Source: JAOUEA01 sp963810945
GTDB lineage: Bacteria > Actinomycetota > UBA4738 > HRBIN12
Length of the DNA stretch: 64,000 nucleotides
Direction: 5' to 3'
Assembly: GCA_963810945.1 (NCBI GenBank)
Contig: CAWEPI010000008.1
Location: 620,001 to 684,000 of the forward strand
Under the pieces are notes generated by a model that did not search any database, was not told the DNA's origin, and saw only the letters and a program-made list of their open reading frames with translations. The translations under genes were made by a program, and so were the position numbers. Shown here piece by piece: positions 18,674 to 28,834 of this stretch (the stretch's first letter is position 1; every line of letters begins with the position of its first letter).

Positions 18674-19545
18674 GCGCCGGAGCCGCGGTCACGACCTCCG
18701 CCCCCGCGAAGCGGCGGAGTTGGTGGGAGCTGGTCCGCTCGACGGGAGCCGTGGGCATCGCATCCGCGGTGGTGATCGTCGTGGCCATCGCGATCGCGAT
18801 CGTGGGCTCGGCGATCGCACCGAACGATCCACAGATCGGACGCCTCTCGCTCTCCTACGTCGGTCCGGGCGGCGGCCACCTGCTGGGCTTCGACGGCCAG
18901 GGGCGTGACGTCGTGTCGAGGCTCCTCGCCGGCGCCCGCAGCTCGATGATCGGTCCCCTCGCCGTGGTGGCCATCTGCATGACGGTGGGGACGATCTTCG
19001 CGGTCTCTTCGGCGTGGAAGCGCGGTGCCTACGACGCCGTGGTGTCCTCGGGCATGGACGTGATGTTCGCGTTCCCCGGCATCCTGCTCGCGATCCTTGC
19101 CGCCACCGTGTTCGGGGCGGGGCTGCCGGCGGCCGCGCTGGCCCTCGCCGTGGCCTACACGCCCTACGTCGCCCGGGTGCTCCGGGGAGCCGCCCTGCGC
19201 GAGCGGAGCCAGGTCTACGTCGACGCCCTCTCGGTGCAGGGCGCCTCGTCGTTCTCGATCTGCATGAAGCACCTGATCCCGAACATGGCACCGCTGATCG
19301 TGGCGCAGGCCACGATCCTGTTCGGCTACGCGATGGTGGACCTCGCCGCGATCTCGTTCCTGGGTCTCGGGGTGCAGCCTCCGAACCCGGATTGGGGCGT
19401 GATGGTCTCGGAGAACCAGTCGGGCGTGGTGCAGGGCTACCCGACGGCCGCGCTCGCGGCCGGCATCTGCATCGTGGTCGTGGTCGTGGCGTTCAACGTG
19501 CTCGGCGAGCGCCTGTACGAGCGGGCGCAGGCGGAACGCCGGTGA
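18670..19545 (+). CDS. Peptide-type ABC transporter permease (DppC/OppC-like)
   Basis: A 291-residue permease starting at GTG 18670 inside the stop of the preceding gene. A longer frame-open stretch upstream is antisense-like noise. The N-terminal helix (about 25-50), LLGFDGQGRDVVSRLLAGAR (the DppC periplasmic signature), the EAA loop ALSVQGASSFSICMKHLIPN and LGLGVQPPNPDWGVM are all present. It pairs with the DppB-like subunit to form the translocation pore. It overlaps the ATPase gene by 4 bp. Confidence 0.92.
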   Translation: MSAGAAVTTSAPAKRRSWWELVRSTGAVGIASAVVIVVAIAIAIVGSAIAPNDPQIGRLSLSYVGPGGGHLLGFDGQGRDVVSRLLAGARSSMIGPLAVVAICMTVGTIFAVSSAWKRGAYDAVVSSGMDVMFAFPGILLAILAATVFGAGLPAAALALAVAYTPYVARVLRGAALRERSQVYVDALSVQGASSFSICMKHLIPNMAPLIVAQATILFGYAMVDLAAISFLGLGVQPPNPDWGVMVSENQSGVVQGYPTAALAAGICIVVVVVAFNVLGERLYERAQAERR

Positions 19546-20571
19546 GCGCGCCGGCCACCGGAGCGCGGCCCGGCGCCGGGTCCGGGACGTCGCCCCTACT
19601 GGCGATCGAAGGCCTCACGGTCCGCCTGCCCGTCGAAGGTGAGCAGCGCGCCGTGCTGCGCGACGTCTCCATCGCGCTCCGTCCCGGCGAGGCGCTGGGA
19701 CTCGTCGGCGAGTCCGGCTCGGGGAAGTCGATGACCGCGCGCGCGGTCGACCGGCTCCTGCCCCCGGGTGCGGAGGTCGAGGGATCGATCCGCTTCGACG
19801 GCCACGATGTGATGGGGCTCACGGGCGCCGGGTTCCGCGCGTACCGCGACGATGTGGCGATGATCTTCCAGGACCCCCGCGCCCACATCAATCCCGTGCG
19901 ACGCATCGGCGACTTCATGACCGAGGCCCTGCGCACGAACGATGGCGTGCCCAAGGCGGAGGCGGCCCGGCGCGCGATCGGGCTGCTGCGGAACGTGGGG
20001 ATCCCCGACGGCGAGCGCCGCCTCCACCAGTACCCCCACGAGCTCTCGGGGGGGCTGCTGCAGCGCGTCATGATCGCGACGGCGCTGCTCACCGAACCCC
20101 GGCTGCTGCTGGCGGACGAGCCCACCACGGCGCTCGACGTCACCACGCAGGCCGACGTCATGGGGATCCTCGACGACCTTCGGCGCGAGTTCGATCTCAC
20201 GCTCCTGTTCATCACGCACGACCTCGAGCTCGCCGCCGCCGTATGCGATCGCACGGCGGTGATGTACGCGGGGCAGATCGTCGAGGTGCGCCGCTCCGCC
20301 CTCCTGCACGACGACCCGCTGCACCCCTACACGGCGGCGCTGGCGGCGGCGCGGCCGAGCATCGACGCCACGGCCGAGCGCCTCACCGCGATCCGCGGTC
20401 GGCCCCTGTCGGCCTTCGAGGCGCCCGCGGACGCCTGCGCGTTCGCACAACGTTGCCCGCACGCCCAGGACCGCTGCGCGGAAGAGCTGCCCGCGCTCAT
20501 CGCCCTGGACGACGGCCTCACGCGCTGCCTGCGCGCGGAGGAACTGCGCGGGAAGCTGGAGGTGGCGGCGG

Positions 20572-20579
<8 letters not shown>
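19542..20579 (+). CDS. Peptide ABC transporter ATP-binding protein (DppD/OppD-like)
   Basis: A 345-residue ATPase starting at GTG 19542 in the stop of the permease gene. Walker A GLVGESGSGKSMTA, signature HELSGGLLQRVMIATALL (SGGLLQR rather than SGGQRQR), Walker B LLLADEPTTALD and the H-loop FITHDLELAA are present. The C-terminal oligopeptide-transporter extension has the Cys cluster CAFAQRCPHAQDRC (Fe-S ligand type in DppD). It overlaps the next ATPase gene by 8 bp. Confidence 0.92.
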
Positions 20580-21399
<820 letters not shown>

Positions 21400-21488
21400 G
21401 CGCTCGGGCAGGTTTCGTCGCGCGATCCTTGACGGACGGGCCGACCCTGTCACCCTGGAGCGGTCCGCCTTCGTACGAGAGGCGCTCC

Positions 21489-21665
21489 GTGGCCGCCACC
21501 GTCGTCTGTCCGATGTGCGGGATGCAGCTTCAGGGAGAAGACGTCGGTGATCCCCGGCACCTGAAGATCCCGGAACACTCCGAAGACCCCGACTTCGCGG
21601 CGCCGTGTCCGGGGAGCGGCTCGATGATCGCACCGAGCGACGCGAGCTACTGGGAACGGCCCTGA
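21489..21665 (+). CDS. Small Cys-containing protein, uncharacterised
   Basis: A 58-residue ORF from GTG 21489. It has a CPMCGM pair near the N-terminus and one further Cys (APCPGSGS) in the C-terminal half, so a zinc knuckle is possible but not certain. There is no strong ribosome site. The composition (acidic, His-Pro-Asp rich middle) differs from frame noise. No family is recognised, and it could be chance. It sits between the importer operon and a small membrane ORF. Confidence 0.4.
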   Translation: MAATVVCPMCGMQLQGEDVGDPRHLKIPEHSEDPDFAAPCPGSGSMIAPSDASYWERP

Positions 21666-21745
21666 CCCGGGCGAGCATCGCGCTGGCGCGAAGATCAGGG
21701 GACGTGCGAAAGTACGCGAAGTCCGCACCCGAGGAGGGCCGCGCC

Positions 21746-21919
21746 ATGTGGTTCGAGAACCGAAGCCTGCTGTACGTCCTCGCCGTGATCGTCGTGATCG
21801 CGGGGATCGCCCTTGCCGTCACCACCGGCGACTCGTACGCCGTGCGCTGGGTCACCGCCCTCCTGTCGCTCTACGTGGCCGCACGGCTGGCGCTCGCGGC
21901 TCGGCGCATCGGGTCCTAG
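21746..21919 (+). CDS. Small two-helix membrane protein, uncharacterised
   Basis: A 57-residue protein. ATG 21746 is preceded by GAGGAGGG (21731-21738), a good ribosome site. It contains two hydrophobic helices (LLYVLAVIVVIAGIALAVTT and a second around 33-50) and a basic end, giving a small integral membrane protein. No family is recognised. It ends 10 bp before the convergent histidine kinase gene. Confidence 0.55.
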   Translation: MWFENRSLLYVLAVIVVIAGIALAVTTGDSYAVRWVTALLSLYVAARLALAARRIGS

Positions 21920-21929
21920 CGGAGGTCAC

Positions 21930-23291
21930 TCAGGCGGGGAACCGCAGCTCCACCCTCGCGCCACCGCCCGAGACGTTCTCCACGGTGGCATCGCCGCCGT
22001 GGCCCACCGCCACTGCGCGTACGATCGCCAGGCCCAGGCCGGCTCCCCCGTCGTCGCCGGTCGCCGAGGTCCCACGCGAGAACGGTTCGAACGCGGTCGT
22101 GAGGAGGCCGGCCGGGAAGCCGGGTCCGGCATCCGTCACGCACACGATCACCTGAGCGTCATCGCGGCCGGCCTGGATGCAGACGCTCGTCCCGCGAGGG
22201 GCCGTTCGCAGGGCGTTGTCGAGGAGGTTGTCCAGCGCTTGGCGCAGCCGGTCGGGGTCGAGATGCACGCGCGCCTCCTGCGCATCGACCTCCAGGCGGA
22301 CCCCGCGCGCCTCCGCCGACGCTGCGAACGCGGCGCGTGCATGCTCGAGCACCGGGCCCAACTCGATGTGTTGGCGATGGATGGGCAGCCGCCCCTCCTC
22401 CGCACGGGACAAGGTGAGGAGGTCGCTCGCCAGGCGAGCCAGCCGGTCCGCCTCCACCGACGCTCGCCGGAGCGCGGTCTCGAGCTCCTCGGGCGTACGC
22501 GCGCGCGCGAGCGCGAGGTCGAGTTCGGCCTTGAGCACGGTGAGCGGCGTCCTCAGCTCGTGGCTCGCATCGTCGACGAGCCGGCGCTGCCGTTCGGCCG
22601 CGGCCTGCAGGCGGTCGAGGACGTCGTTGAAGGTGCCCGCCAACCGGGAGAGCTCATCTTCGCCGGGAGGAACGTGCAATCGCCGGCCGGGCTCGGAGAC
22701 GGAGACGGCCGCGGCCTCGGAGCGCATGCGCTCCACCGGACGCAGGGCAGCCCCGACGAGGAACCAACCGGCGATGGAGATCGCGGCGACGGTCACGACC
22801 CCCGCGGCAGCGAGGATCGCCGCGAGCTGCAACATCTCGTCGCGTCGATCCTGCAGTGAGGTGCCGACCACCACATAGCGCGGACCCGCGTCGGTCTGGA
22901 GCGGAACGACCAGGATGCGTGCGGCGTTGTCGATGCCGGGCACCGTCTCCTGGACGATGCGCGGCGCACTGGTCTGGGAGATGACGTCGATCGGCACCAG
23001 CGGGGACCGGGCGACCAGAGGGCTCGACTCCAGCACGCGCCCGTCGGGCGCGAGGACCTGCGCGAAGGACTCGTCGGCCTCGATCAGGCGCGCATGCGTG
23101 TCCGCCGCCGTGGGGATCCCGGCCCGGACGTCCGCGACGATGATGTCGGCGCGCGATCGGAGGCCGGCATCCACGGTGTCCAGGAGATCCGCACCCATCC
23201 GCACGTACACGAACGCCCCGAAGGCAGCGATCACCGCGACGATCGCCAGGGCGAAGAGCGCGGTGATCTTCGTCCTAAGCGACGGGTGCAT
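21930..23291 (-). CDS. Membrane sensor histidine kinase
   Basis: A 453-residue protein. The first transmembrane helix is at about 8-30, an extracytoplasmic sensing loop at 31-152 and the second helix at about 155-180. A HAMP domain follows (ALRPVERMRSEA), then the dimerisation/phosphoacceptor helix with His244 in DDASHELRTPLTVLK. The ATPase domain has the N box ALDNLLDNALR, G1 VTDAGPGFP and G2 GAGLGLAIVRAV. It overlaps the response regulator by 17 bp. The stimulus is unknown; the loop has no recognisable domain. Confidence 0.93.
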   Translation of the reverse strand: MHPSLRTKITALFALAIVAVIAAFGAFVYVRMGADLLDTVDAGLRSRADIIVADVRAGIPTAADTHARLIEADESFAQVLAPDGRVLESSPLVARSPLVPIDVISQTSAPRIVQETVPGIDNAARILVVPLQTDAGPRYVVVGTSLQDRRDEMLQLAAILAAAGVVTVAAISIAGWFLVGAALRPVERMRSEAAAVSVSEPGRRLHVPPGEDELSRLAGTFNDVLDRLQAAAERQRRLVDDASHELRTPLTVLKAELDLALARARTPEELETALRRASVEADRLARLASDLLTLSRAEEGRLPIHRQHIELGPVLEHARAAFAASAEARGVRLEVDAQEARVHLDPDRLRQALDNLLDNALRTAPRGTSVCIQAGRDDAQVIVCVTDAGPGFPAGLLTTAFEPFSRGTSATGDDGGAGLGLAIVRAVAVGHGGDATVENVSGGGARVELRFPA

Positions 23292-23976
23292 CGTCGGCTC
23301 CGCCTTTGAAGCGGTAGCCGTAGCCCCGCACGGTCTCGATCGAGTCGCGACCGAAAGGACGGTCGATCTTCTCTCGAAGGTAGCGGACGTAGACCTCCAC
23401 CACGTTCGAGTCGCCGTCGAACGCGAAGTCCCATACGTGCTCGATCAAGCGCGCCCTGCTTAGGGCCTCGCCCGCGTGACGCATGAGGTATTCGAGCAGC
23501 GCGAACTCCTTGGCGGTGAGCTCGATGTCGTCTCCGGCACGGGAGACCGTCCTGCCGGAAGGGTCGAGGATCAGGTCGTCCACGACGATCGCGCTCGGAC
23601 GCTCGGGCGCTCCACGGCGCACGAGCGCCCGGACGCGGGCGAGCAGCTCGGTGAACGCGAACGGTTTCACCAAATAGTCGTCCGCACCGGCGTCCAGCCC
23701 GCGTACGCGGTCTTCGACGGCGTCACGCGCGGTCAACATCAGGATCGGCGACCACCGTTGATGCGCGCGGATGTCACGGCACACGGTGAAGCCATCGACA
23801 TCGGGCAGGACCAGGTCCAAGACGATGGCGTCGTACTCGTTCTCCGAGGCGAGCCACGTCCCGTCTTCACCCGTGCCCGCCATGTCCACGGCGTAGCCCT
23901 CCTCGCTCAGGCCGCGGCGAAGCACATCGGCCATGGCGGTGTGATCCTCGACGACGAGTATCCGCATCGGTCGCAC
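23275..23976 (-). CDS. OmpR-family response regulator
   Basis: A 233-residue protein. The receiver domain has the acidic pair near VVEDH, phosphoacceptor Asp54 in IVLDLVLPD, Thr in LMLTARD and Lys in YLVKPFAF. The C-terminal winged-helix (trans_reg_C) ends in VVEVYVRYLREKIDRPFG and ETVRGYGYRF. The second ATG (23967) is an equally good start. It is the first gene of the regulator-kinase pair; cell-envelope or metal control is common for this type but cannot be told here. Confidence 0.94.
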   Translation of the reverse strand: MRPMRILVVEDHTAMADVLRRGLSEEGYAVDMAGTGEDGTWLASENEYDAIVLDLVLPDVDGFTVCRDIRAHQRWSPILMLTARDAVEDRVRGLDAGADDYLVKPFAFTELLARVRALVRRGAPERPSAIVVDDLILDPSGRTVSRAGDDIELTAKEFALLEYLMRHAGEALSRARLIEHVWDFAFDGDSNVVEVYVRYLREKIDRPFGRDSIETVRGYGYRFKGGADDAPVA

Positions 23977-24097
23977 CTCCGCCAGGATGCTAGCCCCGAC
24001 GGATGAGAGGACGCTGAGACGCGCATCGGGAAGGTCTCATCGAGCGCTCATGGATCCGTTCCTACGGTGGAGCTCGACCGGAGGAAAGGAGCTCGGG

Positions 24098-24826
24098 ATG
24101 AAGAGGCAGATCGCGACATCCGTCGCGGTGGCGCTCGTCCTCGTCACCGCACAAGCGATCCAGGGTTCGTCGGCGGCACCGGCCTCGCGTGGCGCACGAG
24201 CGGGAACCATCGACCCCGCGGACTTCACCGCCCCCGTGGCCAACCCGTACTACCCGCTGATACCCGGCACGACGAACGTGTACCGCGGGACCAAGGACGG
24301 CGAACGCGTCTCGACCCGGACGACCGTCACGCCTCGCACCAAGGTGATCCAGGGCGTCACCGTGACGGTGGTGCGCGACGTCGCTCGACACCGCGGACAC
24401 CTGATCGAGAAGACCTCCGACTGGTACGCCCCCGACAACCAGGGCAACGTGTGGTATTTCGGCGAGGCGACCGCCACGTACGCCCCCGACGGGCACGTGA
24501 TCAGCACCGAGGGTTCCTGGAAGGCCGGGGTGCACGGCGCGGTGGCCGGCATCATCATGATGGCGAACCCCGAGCCGCCCATCTCCTACCGTCAGGAGTT
24601 CTATCGGGGACACGCCGAGGATCAGGCGTGGATCGTGAAGCGCGGGGGGTCCATCACGATCCCGTACGGTCGCGTCCACCGCGTCCTTCAGACGTTCGAG
24701 TGGACCCGTCTCGAGCCCGGCGTCATCGATCAGAAGGACTACGCGCCCGGCCTTGGGATCGTGTTGGAAGCCGGACGGACCGGCGCCCCCGAGACCTCGA
24801 CGCTGGTGCGGGTCGTCCACGCGTGA
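24098..24826 (+). CDS. Secreted protein of unknown function
   Basis: A 242-residue protein. ATG 24098 follows GGAGGAAAGGAG, which sets the start. A Sec signal peptide (about 1-27, ending GSSAAPA) is followed by a mature domain that opens IDPADFTAPVANPYYPLIPG and contains TSDWYAPDNQGNVWYFGE. I recall similar domains in actinobacterial secreted proteins but cannot name the family. The aromatic-rich beta pattern suggests a single compact beta domain. It stands alone between the two-component system (divergent) and a cNMP-binding gene (convergent). Confidence 0.75.
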   Translation: MKRQIATSVAVALVLVTAQAIQGSSAAPASRGARAGTIDPADFTAPVANPYYPLIPGTTNVYRGTKDGERVSTRTTVTPRTKVIQGVTVTVVRDVARHRGHLIEKTSDWYAPDNQGNVWYFGEATATYAPDGHVISTEGSWKAGVHGAVAGIIMMANPEPPISYRQEFYRGHAEDQAWIVKRGGSITIPYGRVHRVLQTFEWTRLEPGVIDQKDYAPGLGIVLEAGRTGAPETSTLVRVVHA

Positions 24827-24868
24827 GGCCTGGCGAGGGCGGGGCCGGCTCCGGTCCCGTCCTCGTCC

Positions 24869-25294
24869 CTACAGGTCGGAGGATGCGTCGAGGCGACGCA
24901 CCACGGCCCGCAGGATCTTGACGGCCACGTCTTCCTCGTAGAGCAAGCTCTGGAACTCGCTCCTGCTCAGGAGGAAGCACCGGAGCGGCTCGGTGGCCGT
25001 GACGGTGGCGCTCCTGCGGCTCCGCTCGATCAGCGTCGAGCGCAGCAGCGCGATCTCGCCGAAGTAGTCCCCGGGCCCGAGCGTGCCTCGCTTCCTCCCG
25101 CGCTCACGAACCGTCGCGTGTCCCTCGAGGATGACGAAGAACTCGTCCGCGAAGGCGCCCTCCTCGCACACGGCCTCACCGGTTCCGTACTCGTGCTCCC
25201 ACCCCTGCGCGGCGATGCGACGGAGCTGCCGTGCCGTGCAGCTCTCGAAGAGCGGAACGGCCTTCAGCTTCTGAACCGTGTCGGCGCGACTCAT
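24869..25294 (-). CDS. Single-domain cyclic nucleotide-binding protein
   Basis: A 141-residue protein consisting of a cNMP-binding domain only: VPLFESCTARQLRRIA, GEAVCEEGAFADEFFVILEG, the phosphate-binding cassette GPGDYFGEIALLRSTLIERS (GEIALL followed by the Arg) and a C-terminal helix. There is no helix-turn-helix or other output, so it must act through a partner or as a nucleotide sensor module. It lies 21 bp from the tRNA-Ser gene on the same strand. Confidence 0.85.
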   Translation of the reverse strand: MSRADTVQKLKAVPLFESCTARQLRRIAAQGWEHEYGTGEAVCEEGAFADEFFVILEGHATVRERGRKRGTLGPGDYFGEIALLRSTLIERSRRSATVTATEPLRCFLLSRSEFQSLLYEEDVAVKILRAVVRRLDASSDL

Positions 25295-25315
25295 GCGGGA
25301 CCGACCCTATACCGG

Positions 25316-25405
25316 TGGCGGGAGGAGTGGGATTCGAACCCACGAGACGCTTGCACGCCCAACGGTTTTCAAGACCGTCGCCTTCGTCCGCTCGGCCATC
25401 CTCCC
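25316..25405 (-). tRNA. tRNA-Ser (anticodon TGA)
   Basis: On the minus strand the acceptor GGGAGGA pairs with TCCTCCC, followed by discriminator G and an encoded CCA (25316-25318). The anticodon loop CTTGAAA gives TGA. A long class II variable arm and the T-loop GGTTCGAATCC are present. Total 90 nt including CCA. It reads UCA/UCG-type serine codons. Confidence 0.96.
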
Positions 25406-25429
25406 GGAGGAAGCCTAGCCGGTGGCCCG

Positions 25430-26968
25430 TCAGGGCAGGCGCACCGGGATGCTCTGCGCGAATCGGAAGACGTCGCGGGGATCGTAGGTCGCTTTGATCT
25501 GCACCAGGCGCTCGAGGTTGGTGCCGTAGTAGGCGTGCCGCCAGTCCGCCAGATCGGGATCGATGTAGTTCTGATAGGCGAAGCCGCTGGCTTCCGGGCG
25601 CATCGACCTCCAGAGCGCCGTGAGCCATGTTCGGTTCGCCTGCGTCACGGCCGACGAAGCACCCTGAGGCAGGGTGGCGAAGTACTGGCCCAGGAAGGCC
25701 GCCCCGCGATGCACGAACGCCGTCGCGGCGCGCGGCACCCGGTTGATGGCGCCCCCGTACGCATCGAGCAGCAGGCCGCCGCCGCTCGAGCGCAGGATGG
25801 GGTTCCGGCCCCGCCGCTCCACGGATGCGATCACGGCGGAGATCCCCGCCGGCGACAACGGGGCGCTGAAGAAGTCGGACTTCACCAACGAGGACTGGCG
25901 CGTGAGCGCACCCGACGGGGACTGCGACGGCAGGTGGCACCAGGACACGCTCTTGCCGTAACACCCCGCCTCCAGGAGCATCGCGTCGAGGTAGGACAAC
26001 GCGTTCACGTAGGAGTGACTGGGGGCGGTGCCCACGGCCGAGGTCAGCGCACCGATCAACGAGGCCAGGCGCGCCCGGGTCCCAACGAAGCCGCCGTTCA
26101 CCGAGACCGTGGCCCCCGTCCGACGCCAGATCAGGTGGCAGTCCGACCAGAGGGCGTCAGGCGCCTGCGGGCCCCAGTGCTGCCAGGCGCGAAGCACATC
26201 GTGCGCATCGCTCCACGGCCAGTCCAGCGTGAAGGTCATCAGATGCGTGATGCGGCTCGTGTGGAACGTGAAGGACGTGGCGATGCCGAAGTTGCCACCT
26301 CCTCCCCCGCGGCTCGCCCAGAAGAGGCCGGGTTCGTGGTGACGGTCGCACGTCCGACGACGCCCGTCCGCGGTGACCATGGAGACGGAGGTCATGGCGT
26401 CGCTCGTCAGCCCGAGCGTGCGGCCCAACACGCCCTGCCCGCCTCCCAGTGCGAGACCCGCGATCCCCACCGTCGGACACGTGCCGCCTGGGAACGCCCT
26501 GCCGGCCTCGGCGAGCGCCGCGTAGATGTCGATGAGCCGCGCGCCGGCCCCCACGGTGGCGACGCCGCTCGATCGGTCGACCGAGACCCGAGACAGATGT
26601 GAGACGTCGATCACGATCCCCGGACAGCTGGAGTAGCCCGCGTAGCTGTGACCGCCGGAGCGCGGCGCGATCCGCAGGGCATGGCGCCGCGCGAACGCGA
26701 TCGAGCGCTGCACGTCGGCGACGGATGCGCACTCGACGACGGCCTTCGGGTGGATCCCGTCGAACCGCGGCTCGAACAGCTGCTTGGCGGTGGCGTAGGC
26801 GGGCGACCCGGGCCGCACCAGCCGCCCCGTGAGGCTGCGTCCGAACGCCTGCCAGACGCCCTGCGGGATCGGGTCCGAAGCCCGGGCGACGCCGGCGGCG
26901 GCAAGGGGGAAGACCGAGCCCGCGACGGCGAGCTTGCCGCTACGAAGGAGGAACTCGCGGCGGTCCAT
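25430..26968 (-). CDS. Tat-exported FAD-linked oxidase (PCMH/BBE type)
   Basis: A 512-residue protein. The twin-arginine signal is DRREFLLRSGKLAVAGS. The PCMH FAD-binding domain has RIAPRSGGHSYAGYSS, whose His is the usual covalent FAD attachment, and CPTVGIAGLALGGGQGVLGR. The second covalent Cys of bicovalent enzymes is matched by GTCPTVG. The C-terminal berberine-bridge-like element is YQNYIDPDLADWRHAYYGTN. It oxidises a sugar, alcohol or natural product outside the membrane using O2; the substrate is unknown. Confidence 0.9.
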   Translation of the reverse strand: MDRREFLLRSGKLAVAGSVFPLAAAGVARASDPIPQGVWQAFGRSLTGRLVRPGSPAYATAKQLFEPRFDGIHPKAVVECASVADVQRSIAFARRHALRIAPRSGGHSYAGYSSCPGIVIDVSHLSRVSVDRSSGVATVGAGARLIDIYAALAEAGRAFPGGTCPTVGIAGLALGGGQGVLGRTLGLTSDAMTSVSMVTADGRRRTCDRHHEPGLFWASRGGGGGNFGIATSFTFHTSRITHLMTFTLDWPWSDAHDVLRAWQHWGPQAPDALWSDCHLIWRRTGATVSVNGGFVGTRARLASLIGALTSAVGTAPSHSYVNALSYLDAMLLEAGCYGKSVSWCHLPSQSPSGALTRQSSLVKSDFFSAPLSPAGISAVIASVERRGRNPILRSSGGGLLLDAYGGAINRVPRAATAFVHRGAAFLGQYFATLPQGASSAVTQANRTWLTALWRSMRPEASGFAYQNYIDPDLADWRHAYYGTNLERLVQIKATYDPRDVFRFAQSIPVRLP

Positions 26969-27003
26969 GGGGGCATGCTACGCCCGAGGCCCGCGCACCT
27001 TGC

Positions 27004-27807
27004 TCAGCCCTCGAGCCAGTCCTCGAGTGGGAGGTCTGCGGCGAGCACCGAGAGGTCCCCCGCATCACGGATCGCGGTCGCGGCGCGCACCATCGCCTCG
27101 ACCGCGACCCAGGCGAGACCGCCGCCGACGCTCACGCGACGGGCGCCCGCATCGACGATCTCGGCGACCGACAAGTGCTGAAGCCCGAGGACGTTGACCG
27201 GCTTCGTGACGGCCTCGCACACGGCCCTGATGTCCCGGGCGGTGCCGAGGCCCGGTGCGTACAGGACGTCGGCACCGGCCTCCTCGTAGGCCTGCAGGCG
27301 CGCGATCGTGTCGGCCAGGTCGGGGTTGCCGCGGATGTGGTTCTCGGCCCTCGCCGTGAGCGTGAACGGGAACGCCACGTCGGCGGCCGCCCCCGCGGCG
27401 GCGGCGATCCGCTCGACCGCGTGCCCCAGCTCGTAGATGCCGCCCTCGGGATCGTAGTCCTCGATCGAGGCGCCCACGGCGCCGGCCTCGGCGATGCGTG
27501 TGACGGCACGCGCGGGATCCTGCGGATCGGCGCCGTACCCGTTCTCGAGGTCGACCGACAGGGGGAGCTCCGTGGCGCGATCGAGCGCCGTCGCGTGCGC
27601 CACCACCTCGTCGAGCGACACCTGGCCATCCCGTCGCCCGAGCGTGAACGCGAACCCCGAGCTGGTGGTGGCGAGCGCCGGGAACCCGAGCGCGGCGAGC
27701 GCCCGGGCCGAACCCGCGTCCCAGGCGTTGGGCATCACGAACGGTGCGCCCTCATGCAGCGCGCGGAACGCCTCCCCCTTCGACCTCCGCCTACTCGGCG
27801 ACGACAC
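27004..27807 (-). CDS. Isocitrate lyase/PEP mutase-family enzyme
   Basis: A 267-residue cytosolic TIM-barrel protein. Family signatures: FVMPNAWDAGSARAL, TTSSGFAFTLGRRDG, LPLSVDLENGYG (metal-binding acid), ASIEDYDPEG and ENHIRGNPDLADTIARLQAY. It belongs to the oxaloacetate decarboxylase / 2-methylisocitrate lyase-like branch. The catalytic Cys loop of true isocitrate lyases (KKCGH) is not present, so the reaction is undetermined. It overlaps the preceding oxidoreductase gene by 17 bp, implying coupled translation. Confidence 0.87.
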   Translation of the reverse strand: MSSPSRRRSKGEAFRALHEGAPFVMPNAWDAGSARALAALGFPALATTSSGFAFTLGRRDGQVSLDEVVAHATALDRATELPLSVDLENGYGADPQDPARAVTRIAEAGAVGASIEDYDPEGGIYELGHAVERIAAAAGAAADVAFPFTLTARAENHIRGNPDLADTIARLQAYEEAGADVLYAPGLGTARDIRAVCEAVTKPVNVLGLQHLSVAEIVDAGARRVSVGGGLAWVAVEAMVRAATAIRDAGDLSVLAADLPLEDWLEG

Positions 27808-28723
27808 GGATCACCACCTTGCCGCGCTTGCCCCCGGTCAAGCTGCGCTCGAACGCCGCGCGGGCCTCCTCGAGCGGATAGACCGAGTCGATCTCCGGTC
27901 GGAGCGCCCCGGCCTCGGCGAGCCGGGTGAGCTCCGCCAGTTGATCGTGGTTCGGTTCGACGACGAAGTAGTCGGCGTCGATGCCGGCGGGCGGTGGCTC
28001 GGCGACGGACACCATCCTGCCGCCCGGGCGGAGGACGGTGGCCGCGCGCGCGAACCGCTCCCCACCGACGGTATCGAACACGAGGTCGACCGGATCGAGC
28101 GTGGCATCCGGCCCCGCTCCGGTCACCGAGACCTCGTGCGCCCCCAGGCCGAGCACCCGTTCGGCGTTCTGCGGCGAGGCGGTGCCGATGACGTAGGCGC
28201 CGCGGGCGCGGGCGATCTGGACGGCGAGGTGCCCGACGCCACCCGCCGCCCCCAGGATGAGCACCCGTTCGTCGCGCTCGAGACCGCCGTGATCGAACAG
28301 CGCCTGCCAGGCGCTCAGCCCGGCGAGCGGCACCGCGGAGGCCTCGACGTGATCGAGCGTCCGAGGCTTCGGCCCGAGGAGCTCCACGGAGGCGGCGACA
28401 TACTCGGCCGCGGCCCCATCGCGGTCGAAGGCGAGGAGCGCGTACACGGTGTCGCCCGCGCCGACCGCGACGACGCCGTCGCCAACCGCGGCCACGACGC
28501 CCGAGACCTCGTACGAGGGCGTGGCCGGCAGCCGATCCACCGGCCACTCGAGCTCGTCGCGGGTGATCGACGCCGCGTGAACCCTCACGAGCGCCTCTCC
28601 CTGCGTCGGCCGAGGCACCGGGACGCTGTCGAGCTCGAGCGCGTCGGGCCCCCCCGGCGCGCGCAGGCGGACCGCGCGCATCGTCGTCCCGGGGGGTGAT
28701 GTGATCGGCGTGTAGGTGTTCAC
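27791..28723 (-). CDS. MDR-family NADP-dependent quinone oxidoreductase
   Basis: A 310-residue protein of the medium-chain dehydrogenase/reductase family without zinc ligands. N-terminal PGGPDALELDSVPVPRPTQG and VHAASITRDELEW, and the Rossmann motif VLILGAAGGVGHLAVQIARA for NADPH, are clear. The first in-frame ATG (28723) may be upstream of the true start at TMRAVRL (28681). It probably reduces quinones or enones. The divergent MarR gene and the repeat-rich intergenic region suggest repression by MarR with an electrophile or phenolic inducer (inference). Confidence 0.88.
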   Translation of the reverse strand: MNTYTPITSPPGTTMRAVRLRAPGGPDALELDSVPVPRPTQGEALVRVHAASITRDELEWPVDRLPATPSYEVSGVVAAVGDGVVAVGAGDTVYALLAFDRDGAAAEYVAASVELLGPKPRTLDHVEASAVPLAGLSAWQALFDHGGLERDERVLILGAAGGVGHLAVQIARARGAYVIGTASPQNAERVLGLGAHEVSVTGAGPDATLDPVDLVFDTVGGERFARAATVLRPGGRMVSVAEPPPAGIDADYFVVEPNHDQLAELTRLAEAGALRPEIDSVYPLEEARAAFERSLTGGKRGKVVIRVVAE

Positions 28724-28752
28724 GGCCTCTCCTCCTGGGTGGGTTCTCGGGC

Positions 28753-28788
28753 AAGTATCTTAATGGGAAGTATCTTACTAGAGAGTAA
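28753..28788. promoter_or_regulatory. Repeat-rich divergent promoter, probable MarR operator
   Basis: The direct repeat AAGTATCTTA occurs at 28753-28762 and 28768-28777 (15-bp period), and the inverted repeat TTACT-agag-AGTAA at 28775-28788 overlaps the second copy. The stretch is markedly AT-rich against its surroundings and lies between the oxidoreductase and MarR genes, as expected for a MarR site with promoter elements. Binding is inferred. Confidence 0.6.
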
Positions 28789-28834
28789 TATCTACGAGCC
28801 ACCGGGGCCCCCCCAGGAACCCTAAGGAACGCCC

